Shown here: piece after piece, positions 20,101 to 28,100 of the stretch
How the letters are laid out: each line of letters opens with the position of its first letter
Position numbering within the stretch: the stretch's first letter is position 1
Origin: Skeletonema tropicum
Lineage: Eukaryota > Bacillariophyta > Thalassiosirophyceae > Thalassiosirales > Thalassiosiraceae
Direction: 5' to 3'
Length of the DNA stretch: 64,000 nt
Assembly (NCBI GenBank): GCA_037178625.1
Contig: CM074145.1
Location: forward strand, 310,001 to 374,000
Notes under the pieces: generated by a model
The model's input: the letters and a program-made list of their open reading frames with translations, nothing else
Told to the model about the DNA's origin: nothing
The model's database searches: none
Made by a program: the position numbers and the translations under genes

Positions 20101-21163
20101 TGGCATCATCATCATCATTACTTTTCTTCCAAAAGGTCATGCCATGTAAGAATCGAGCAGGCATACTCTTCCCCCGTCGACGTCGTTGTCGTCTTTGACT
20201 TTTCTCGGGATATTTCTCTGGATCAGTACCCCTTCGATTGTACCACGATGGTGGTTGTTTTCCAGTAGTAGTAGTAGTACCACTACTTGAATTATTGTAA
20301 TTCAACCTTCCACTAGAGGCAGATCGTCTCCTCCCATTCGTATTAAACCTATCCGCATCTTCATTATTATATTGTCGTTGTTGTCGACTACTGGAGGATG
20401 GTGGTTGAAAGGAGGCACTCCTTCGTCGCGTACTATTATTGTTACTGCTGGCGGAATTGCGATTACCACTACCACGATCTCCGGTAGAAAAGGAACGTAA
20501 TCGACGAAATCGACTCCCCTGTGTAGTAGTAGTAGTAGTATTCCGCATGGTCGAGTTGTTATTGGCACTGAGACTTCTTCGCATTTTATTATGATTGTTG
20601 TTGTTGCTTCGACTTGGATTGTTGTTGTTGCGACGATTGTTTCCAGCAGACAGTGAACGTCTCAGTGTGTTTGAAAAGGGTCGATCTTTGGGTGTGGAAC
20701 TTCGTCCCCTCCTCCTCCTCGAATGAATTCCACCATTGCAACAATAATAGTTCTCCGATAATTTGCCACCCCGTTGGTTGTTATTGTTATGTCTCCCATT
20801 CGGATGCTTTTTCAACAGCACACTGGGGCTAATATTGGGTATAATATGCGGCATGTGCATTTTACTCTTGGACGACTTGCCTTTTGATTTCGATAGTTTG
20901 TCGGAGGAACGAGAAAAAAAACGATAATTGTCATCGTCAGCACTGGTGCGACGATTATTGGATCTGCTTCGTCGGAGGGTGTTATTATTGTTATTGGTTG
21001 GTCCACGTCTGGGACTGTGTCGTCGCGTCATCCTCATGTTGATGTTGTTACTATTGCCGTGACGGTAATTATTGGAGGATGAAGATCGTGAACGATTCCG
21101 CCTCTGCTGCTGTTGCTGCTGAGGTTGTTTGGGCAGCGAGGAGGAGGACGACGTCTTTTTCAT
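17186..21163 (-). CDS. Large low-complexity (Asn/Ser/Arg/Pro-rich) protein with C-terminal MORN motif (1325 aa)
   Basis: One uninterrupted frame. It can be extended upstream only through a GTG at 21205, so the ATG at 21163 (MKKTSSSSSLPKQ...) is preferred. Residues 1-330 are rich in Arg, Ser and Asn with many RRRS and NNN runs, resembling an RS-type disordered region. Around 490-570 there are poly-Pro stretches, and around 720-780 two copies of an INDIDG/LNDIDG motif are each followed by poly-Asp. The C-terminal 45 residues contain a single MORN-like unit (RYSGDVNADYVPNGMGSM, then GRWVDGTL). The protein is almost entirely disordered; function unknown, possibly cytoskeletal, membrane or RNA associated. 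The many trinucleotide runs (GTT/TGT, ATC, ACT) in the DNA make it prone to length variation. Confidence 0.75.
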   Translation of the reverse strand: MKKTSSSSSLPKQPQQQQQQRRNRSRSSSSNNYRHGNSNNINMRMTRRHSPRRGPTNNNNNTLRRSRSNNRRTSADDDNYRFFSRSSDKLSKSKGKSSKSKMHMPHIIPNISPSVLLKKHPNGRHNNNNQRGGKLSENYYCCNGGIHSRRRRGRSSTPKDRPFSNTLRRSLSAGNNRRNNNNPSRSNNNNHNKMRRSLSANNNSTMRNTTTTTTQGSRFRRLRSFSTGDRGSGNRNSASSNNNSTRRRSASFQPPSSSSRQQRQYNNEDADRFNTNGRRRSASSGRLNYNNSSSGTTTTTGKQPPSWYNRRGTDPEKYPEKSQRRQRRRRGKSMPARFLHGMTFWKKSNDDDDANNNNTSNNYYQHHQVPSDLGMSSSSRGNNRERGGGGGGKKSSTTTATTANVVSSSGGGSGGKVNNEWGVKPTRGRSRPKHTSRNHRSSNSDTNNNNNNNNNKDQNMKELEAEIATIATKQPPATTTQPPPPILHHHNPPPPPLPPNSRPPPPPFGKLQQQPPPPPPPTTTTTNKKQHYHRSKSLPRNYPRYTLLDVMVGMEKDIYVPIRNNKRPSNDSGSNKSGGNGGGDFDSVISPIASMDSSWRYKEDNLLLMKSMASLKDARRGSAAGRGGLRGVPSTKGMSRISSGLEGYNDSGKGTNEGGSKMRKQQLLQRQQSMPQVSGGPIRFPPPPPPMPPPKPKTAIVGDINDIDGDDDDDDDEEGVGKENVMDLNDIDGDDDDDDDDKKEEEQDMDSIPLTDAPRRRSKSPQVEKKQQEEEEEPSSSQVTFENDDTNNNDSSNTNSERDDKDTTTSSSASCKEEEKTEHSSQSMTEKTGQQSFQTPDDFTFRSCILRPEPISSVYGSSATESRELSSTTANTVEKKKGVEPPGSTCDDLDSLVENSVDSDSSSSSSSSGSSSSSCSGGSSSSSTYGEADSLIGYASVASDEKVGSIAPPSHSSVRKKKPGAIKVGMSPGGGDRSSYSMGTLTLMHNELQRKMSKLQDGLDEHGRPIKEVDVASIDSSTGRVSDLTLPTVLMKAPPPASRIRAMKPKPLTTRRTKTGNLELQGDIDAMKSLAVSELSMASPVQSAYPKSMSMRMTSYKKTVNNNKASGAAAAAGALPPTTRRASGRRTTQPRQKISPIVETSEEPAVQTTFKKKSSSSRSLQSRQSHGTMASAGTTSQMPMKPASGAGHRHAPPPPKHRPAGTKIDIGEVVQQLKVVQGQAPTPLSTSGSVGSGSGSISWRRQYLQKANSSNSVSSSVKHSSVEGMKWSDKFGKSGRYSGDVNADYVPNGMGSMQYDFGLTVDGRWVDGTLLHNDLNEEFAV

Positions 21164-21436
21164 ACTAATGTTATTATATAGATATCGTATCTGGAATCTT
21201 CGCACTTTTGAAAATGCGATTCTCTAGAGAGTGCGCGCGGATGTTTGCCGTTTGTATGGTTGCCTGCCTCTCTGTACTTACTGACAGGTCATGCATTCTT
21301 TGATTCTTCCACTACCTTCGACAGTTCCATCAATAAATACTCGCCTCCTACATACAACGACGACCAACGCGCGCTGTCGGTCATTCAGCTAAAAGTAGCC
21401 ACTTGGAAAGAGTGAGAGATGCTCACAACTTGTGCT

Positions 21437-21666
21437 TGTTTTCTGAATTCAGAGAAAAGACTTCGCGAAGGGCTGTACTATGAAGCAAAAGGATGAAAGT
21501 TGATACCGGTACGACATTATGGGTTCGCTTCTCTTCACAGAGATCCAAGATCCAAGATCAATCCAACAACATCATCGATCAAAAAGATCGATGATCGATG
21601 AACAAAAAAGCGACAATCTCTATCGATGCGAACGCCTCTCTCTCTCTAGAGTTGAACGCCTTCAGG
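21437..21666 (+). repeat. Direct repeat, copy 1 (upstream of methyltransferase gene)
   Basis: This segment, from ttctgaattcagagaaaaga through ataccggtacgacat, cttctcttcaca and gatgaacaaaaaagcgac to gcgaacgcc, is repeated in the same order and orientation at 21985-22174. The copies differ by small indels and substitutions. Confidence 0.7.
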
Positions 21667-21774
21667 TGTGATATGGAGCCAAAGACCCAAGGAAACTGGA
21701 TAAGGCAGGTTTTTTTGGGGTTAACCCTTCAGCCCAGGTTGAAGTGGGGCTAACGAATTTTTTTTGTAAAAAAT

Positions 21775-21840
21775 AAGATACAGCACGGATTCGAACTCAG
21801 CTCACCGAGAGCAGCATGTTAAGCACCTTTACAGGGTAGT
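21775..21840 (-). other. Degenerate tRNA-like segment
   Basis: On the minus strand the segment shows a 7-base loop TTAACAT, as in an AAC (Val) anticodon loop, flanked by GGTGC and GCTGC, and 24 bases later GTTCGAATC, as in a T-loop. The anticodon and T stems do not pair well and no acceptor stem or D-arm is clear, so it is not a functional tRNA. A tRNA-derived repeat (SINE-like) or tRNA relic is possible. It lies between the two direct repeat copies. Confidence 0.3.
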
Positions 21841-21984
21841 TTATTCCTGTGGCGGCTGAGAAGCAACAATTGGCAATATATTGGATAGGGTAACACTACA
21901 GATCGCCGCCATTGTAGATCCCACTGAATTCACGTCCGCCGGGATACTCGCCACACCTTTGCTGTCTTGATTCTTGATGTAAGG

Positions 21985-22174
21985 GTTTTCTGAATTCAGA
22001 GAAAAGACTTCAAGACAGGTTGTATTGTAAGCTACTCCTACATTAATACCGGTACGACATGAAGGGTTCGCTTCTCTTCACAAAGATCCAAGATAAATCA
22101 TCAAAAAGATCGATGGATCGATGAACAAAAAAGCGACTTCTCTACATCTAAGTATCGATGCGAACGCCATCAGG
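21985..22174 (+). repeat. Direct repeat, copy 2 (proximal to methyltransferase gene)
   Basis: Second copy of the 21437-21666 segment, ending about 50 bp before the ATG at 22226. It probably contains the 5' leader or promoter of the methyltransferase gene, so the upstream copy may be a duplicated promoter. Confidence 0.7.
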
Positions 22175-22225
22175 TCGATGATACGGTGCTCTTCATTCCA
22201 TTTTGTACGATACTCTCTCTAGACG

Positions 22226-23686
22226 ATGAAACGCAGTAGCAGAGTTGCAGCAAGACACGCAACAGCTGCAGCCAAGTCGTCGACATTGTTTGAATTCAAA
22301 CCATTCTACTTGAAGCAGCAGCACAAATCAATAGCCATGACCTCACTTGCCACCAACACTTCGTGTCAAGAACGACAACACATGCAGCGACGGCACCATT
22401 CTCATCACATCATGAATCAATCCATATCTCAACCACCACCACCACAACCACCACCAGCACCATCTATCATTATCACACCACCTCCATCACCTCAACTATT
22501 ACTCGAGGGTGACGAAATGTACATTTCTAGTGATGGTAAATCTCACACTTATTATCGCTTGCATCCTCCTCATCCTCCAGCATCATCCAATCATCATTAC
22601 AATAATGCGGAGTATGTTTTGGAGGAAGCGTATGATATTGAACATGCTCGCAAGGAGATTACAGTATTGCTTCAGCAGCATTCATCCGCTGACAATCATA
22701 ATGATGATAGGAGCACGTCCTCAACGCAGCAGCAGCAAGAAGCAAACAAAGTAATCATCACATTTCCACTCCAAGAAATCACCAACGGAATCCAATCAGG
22801 AGCAGGTACCGGATCCACCACTTGGGATAGTAGTATCGTCATGGGATTGTACTTTGGAAATATGCATCCCGAAGAATTGGTCGGTGATGTTTTGGAGTTG
22901 GGTAGTGGGGTTGGTCTTGGTGGGATTTTGACTGGTGTTTTGTCCAAGAATGGTGGTGGTGATTGTGAGGAGAAGGAGAGGAGTTGTAGTGTGAATTCCT
23001 TGACACTGTCAGAAGTCAATAGGGATGTTCTTCATATGCTTCGTTACAATACTGCAGTAGCTGCAGAAGCAGCAGCTTCATCAAATAATGCATCAAGTGT
23101 TGGAAGACTTTTGGAAGAAGGGGATAAGTTGCACATTGACACACTGGATTGGTTTGATTTTGTAACGAGTGCTCCAAACGATCAATCTACTACTAATACT
23201 AACAATGAAAGAAGAAAAAAAAAATATGATACAATCATTGCAAGCGATTGCATCTATCGTCCATCCCAAGTCCAACCACTCTCCAACACAATTGCCACAT
23301 TGCTCAAACGAGGAGGAGGAGGACAGAGTCACAATCCTACGGCTCACATCTTTTCACCCTATAATCGTGGATTCATCCCAGATCTTATAAAAGAATTACG
23401 AGATGGAAAAGATTTGATTGTGGATGTGGAAACGATTGAGATGGATATAGTTCGTGTCAAATTATTCAACGATGATGGTGGTTGTGAGAATAATGTGGAT
23501 GACAATGTGTCCTCCTTGTCCAGATTGAACTGGTTGCTAGGTGATGATATCAAGAAGTCCAAGAGGCACGATAATGATGTGGTGTCAAGTCGCACATCGA
23601 AATTTCTTCATATTACAGCGTCATTCAAAAGAGATGCTGGCTGTGATCATCTTCTCTCGGATGAGAGTATGACGAGCATTGATTGA
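22226..23686 (+). CDS. METTL21/FAM86-type protein (lysine) methyltransferase
   Basis: The 486-aa product starts at the ATG at 22226 (MKRSSRVAARHATAAAKSS). The first 50 residues are basic and Ser/Ala-rich, possibly an organelle targeting peptide; residues 50-115 are His/Pro-rich. The family core follows: GTGSTTWDSSIVMGLYF (about 193-209), the SAM-binding motif I VLELGSGVGLGGI (about 221-233), the LTLSEVNRDVL strand, a LDWFDF segment, and the ASDCIYRP post-motif (about 338-345) typical of Methyltransf_16 enzymes, which mostly methylate lysines in translation factors and chaperones. The substrate cannot be told from the sequence. Asn/Ser-rich insertions separate the core strands. The upstream region is a direct duplication of about 200 bp. 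Confidence 0.85.
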   Translation: MKRSSRVAARHATAAAKSSTLFEFKPFYLKQQHKSIAMTSLATNTSCQERQHMQRRHHSHHIMNQSISQPPPPQPPPAPSIIITPPPSPQLLLEGDEMYISSDGKSHTYYRLHPPHPPASSNHHYNNAEYVLEEAYDIEHARKEITVLLQQHSSADNHNDDRSTSSTQQQQEANKVIITFPLQEITNGIQSGAGTGSTTWDSSIVMGLYFGNMHPEELVGDVLELGSGVGLGGILTGVLSKNGGGDCEEKERSCSVNSLTLSEVNRDVLHMLRYNTAVAAEAAASSNNASSVGRLLEEGDKLHIDTLDWFDFVTSAPNDQSTTNTNNERRKKKYDTIIASDCIYRPSQVQPLSNTIATLLKRGGGGQSHNPTAHIFSPYNRGFIPDLIKELRDGKDLIVDVETIEMDIVRVKLFNDDGGCENNVDDNVSSLSRLNWLLGDDIKKSKRHDNDVVSSRTSKFLHITASFKRDAGCDHLLSDESMTSID

Positions 23687-25134
23687 GAAGAACATCTCAG
23701 TGAAATCTACTTAGACTCGATACGTGACACACGAATAGATGTTCTCTGGTTGTGGCACTTTGTTTTGGGGAGACAATTTATGACTCTTGTATCGGCTCCA
23801 AGCGTACCAAACGTCACCATAATATATCATATTTGATTGAGAGGGTGGGTTTGGGAGGTTTATATACGAGTCTCTACCGCTCCTGTTATAGCATAAGTAT
23901 TATTTCAGGTTTTTACTGCAACCTGTAAACAAAAATATGACTTTTATATACACACATCCTGTTTATTAAATATACTCTGTTTATTAAGCTTCCGTTCACA
24001 CAAATGTCGGGTTGTTGCAGCCCTTCAGCCTCTCTCGATGAAGCTAAAAAAACTCAACCTGTCTCTACTCAGGTTGGACATGAAAAATAGTACCATCATC
24101 ATCTTGGTCTTGGCCGAAGCGAAGAGACTGGATCTCTTTGCCGGCTGGTACCGAGAATCTCTCAGTACCAGCCGATCGAGATGTTCGATTAACACCCCGC
24201 CTACGTCGTTAGCGCGGGCGGTCTGCCATCTATAAGTAAGTATCAGCGACATTTATGTACAATAATTACAATGCGACATGAAAATAATGACCGACAGGAA
24301 TGAAATACTTCTTTCAATTTGCACAGGCCTCTAAACTAATTCACCTCGTACGCCATGCATAAGTAGTCAAAGATAGTCAAGACGGTTAGGTACGGTACCG
24401 AGGGGGTGTAGGTATGGTACCGAGGGATAAAGAAAAGGACAGTCAGTGTGCCCTTGTTCTTTATCCCACAATATACCGTCTTATGGCGTACGAGGTGGTT
24501 GATTGTATGTGCTTTCTCGAGAACCAAGTCACCACGTTTACAGTTGCTGATCGATGTGAAACTTCGAGGTAGGAACAAGCCTAAATAAGCAGGGCTCACT
24601 TACCCTTGGGTAGGAATGTGGTCATTCTTACAGGAAAAAAGGAGAAGAGACGGCGTCTGGGACTGCTATTACTAATTCCCATGTGAAAAAATGTCCCGGA
24701 CAAAAATTAAGACCCCACCTTCCACTTACTTCTTTTCCGGAAGAAGCCTACATAAGTATGTAATCTTCATCGAAGCTTGCTAGAAGCCTAACAAGCTTGT
24801 ACCATAAGTATCGGTTCGTGGTGAGTGCATCAATATTTCAGTGCGTGTATTAGTATCGAAAGTGCCGGGCCTGGTGTTGGTGGGTTACTGTGGCTGCAAT
24901 ACAAGCGGCGGCAACTCAGCCCATCGACGGGCGATAATCGAAGTGAAAATTGTCTATGCGATTATCAGCACAGCTTCCATTTTCATTCTCTCACCAATTG
25001 TCATGTTGTGTTTTCTCTACATTATCAATTTCGAACAGAGTCTCGGGAGGCTATCGTCATCTTTACTGCTATCACTGCGCAGTACATATACATATCTAGT
25101 AATACTTGTCACGCCACTGTCGTAATTTTTCCTC
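23687..25134. other. Gene-free interval with a strong hairpin
   Basis: No protein is supported. At 24142-24174 there is a nearly perfect hairpin: CGGCTGGTAC pairs with GTACCAGCCG, then a C/A mismatch, then GAGA pairs with TCTC around a 3-base loop. The motif ggtaccgaggg occurs twice more near 24395-24425. Otherwise the stretch holds the flanks of the methyltransferase and lectin genes. Confidence 0.45.
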
Positions 25135-28100
25135 ATGAGATTCTGTAGTGTCGTAGCCCTAGCTGTAGCTGTTCTCATTGCTACCGGAGGTCGCGTTGGT
25201 GCAACTGCAACTCCTCCATCTGATCGGCTAGCTAGTTCGCTTCGACCAGCATCGGCGTCAGGCAATGTCACGTCAAAAAATGACGTTGGAAGTGTTGGAA
25301 GCAGCAAACATATCCGCCCCCTTCGTCAAGGGGAGCGAAGGATTGTTGCTAGTTCGAATTATGATGTTGAAAAAGCAAAGGCGAAGTATGGTTTGCGAAG
25401 GACTAAGCTTGAAGAATCATCACCCAATCATAGGACTTTGAATGCAGATGACGCTGAAGAGCCATCCGAAGAGCCATCGTTATCGTCAGAACCAACATCC
25501 AAACCCTCGTCTCAGCCATCCGAAGACCCCTCATCTCAGCCATCTGAAGAGCCATCTTCCGATCCGTCTTTAACACCCTCTTGTCAACCTTCTGCCTCAC
25601 CAACCCAAGCACCATCTCAAGCAACTGGCGTCAATTTGTTTTATCCTGAATGGATACCAAATAACGATGGATGTAGGTGAGTCTTTTTCCTATGATGTGT
25701 GCTGCATCTAAATATTATTCTCTTCAAATTGTACACATATACTTATTAATAATCAATTGCCCCCTTTGACCACCAAGGAACGATGGCGAACATCCAGATT
25801 ACATGGCGTTGAATCCTACACAGTGGTTATCGAGTTCAATGGAAGTTTGCTGTAAAAAATTCTTTCTTGGATACGCTTATGATTCTTGTATGAACAGGTA
25901 TCCAAGGGATGACGGTGGTTGCATTCGACAGTTATTTTACCCCGATTGGGATGGATCAAATGAAGGATGCTTGGATGACGGTAAGTACACTTACTGTGCT
26001 AGATATATCTTGATGTACTGCTGCTGCGCTGATTTCTCCTGATTCATCTATTAAATCTCCCTCCGCTCCGCCTTTGATTATAGGCCAGCAACCCTACTAT
26101 ATGCTGAACTTATACGGCTATTTCTTGACCGCTTCACTGCAGGAATGCTGCGAGAATTTTTATCATTGGAATCTATATACCTGTCTTGGCACCACACCAA
26201 CGTTGGCAAATGGTGAATACTATCCCGATCAGCTTGCTAGGAGCAACACTTGCATAAAACATGGAGATGTGCTAGCGCCAGAGTATATGTTCAACGATCA
26301 ATCTTGGTATTTTTCTCCCACGCTCCTGGAATGCTGCGAGAAGCACTTTAGTTGGCATGTCTATGAGTGCTCGGGCACCACACCAGCGTTAACAAATGGT
26401 GAATACTATCCCGATTGGCTTGGCAGGAGCAACACTTGCATAAAAGACGGAAATATACCAGTATACATGTTTCACGATCAATCTTGGTATCTTTCTCCCA
26501 CGCTCCAGGAATGCTGCGAGAAGCACTTTAGTTGGCATGTCGATGAGTGCTCGGGCACCACACCAGCGTTAACAAATGGTGAATACTATCCCGATTGGCT
26601 TGGCAGGAGCAACACTTGCATAAAAGACGGAAATATACCAGTATACATGATTCGCGATCAATCTTCGTATTTTTCTTCCACGCTCCAGGAATGCTGCGAG
26701 AAGCACTTTAGTTGGCTTGTCAATGAGTGCTTGGGCATCTCATTGGACTCTGATGGCTCTACGTATGTAGGCACAAACAAGTGGTTCGTTGATTCGGACG
26801 ACAGCACCTGCATGCAAGATTGCGTCGGAAATTCTCCTTGCGGTGGTCCTGCAGAGATGTGGGACGAGCTCTACAGTAGCAGAGAATTGTGCTGTAAATT
26901 GAGGTTTTCCTGGAAAATGGAAGAGTGCGCTGGCTCTCAAGCTGCAGAGTTAGGGACATTTCAGTGGTATGTCAATTGGGGTGCTGAGACGTGCGTTCAA
27001 GATTGCGTAGATAGATGCATGTTCACCTTATTGTGGTGGCATTGCAGACAAATGGGAACCGCTTTACCGCAGTAAGGAAAATTGTTGTGATGAGAAATTA
27101 CCGTATGCTCGCCGCTGCCTCGTTAAAAATGCCTCCCACTCTGGACAATACAAAACGTCACAGTCATCATCTGGAGGGTTTAGCTTCCCCTTGAAGTTGG
27201 AACGTCTTGAAAAAATTGAGAACAAATATGGATACGAGTTGGTATTGCAGGCTAATGGCAATCTGGTATTATCTGATGAAGTTGGGGCAGAGTTGTGGGA
27301 ATCACGGACTTCGGGAGAAAATTTCGCATACTTTCAATGTGATGGAAACCTCGTTGTTTATAGCGATAGCGCATCTGTTACATCCTTGTGGCAATCCAAT
27401 ACCTGTACCGATTGCGGCGTAGGAGGGACAGGGGTTGCTTTTTATCTTCCAGGCGAAACATCTGAGTGTGAATGCTCTGATTTCATGTGCATCAAAGTTC
27501 GTGATGAAAGTACGGGAGAATTGAGAGACTACTATGCCTTTACGTCTGGAGAGATTTTCGAAAGAACTGATACGACTGAGGCTTCATCTGGAGGATTTCG
27601 GATCCCCTTTAGTTTGGACGAAAACGAAAGCATCACGACTACGGATGGCTTCAAGTTACAATTGCAAAGTGGTGGCGATCTAGTATTAACTGATCCAAAT
27701 TCAAGTACATTGTGGCAATCAAGCACAGATGCAGGAGCTCTTGCTCAATTTCAATGTGATGGAAACCTCGTTGTGTACGAATCCGGTGCTGTTACATCCT
27801 TGTGGCAATCCAATACCTGTACCGATTGCGGCGTAGGAGGGACAGGGGTTGCTTTGTATCTTCCAGGTGTAACATCTGAGTGTGAATGCCCTGATTTCAT
27901 GTGCATCAAAGTTCGTGATGAAAGTTCAGGAGAATTGAAAGACTACTATGCCTTTACGTCTGGAGTTGGTTTTGAAATGGAAAGAACTTATTCTACTTAT
28001 CCTTCACCTGGAGGAATTCAGTTCCCCTTTAGTTTGGACGAAAACGAAAGCATCACCACGACTACAGATGGCTACAAGTTGGAAATGCAGAGTGGTGGCA

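Noticed and set aside
18686..20268. Several plus-strand frames opposite the low-complexity gene
   Set aside because: They are complements of trinucleotide runs and consist of Ser/His/Tyr/Val runs; the minus-strand frame is far longer.
21181..21205. GTG start for the large low-complexity protein
   Set aside because: It is a GTG; the ATG at 21163 gives a normal start with a good low-complexity N-terminus.
21775..21840. Functional tRNA-Val
   Set aside because: Anticodon and T stems contain several mismatches and no acceptor stem or D-arm is found.
27007..27047. 40-bp intron to explain the first frameshift of the lectin gene
   Set aside because: It would be far shorter than other introns here and does not restore the frame of the lectin modules.
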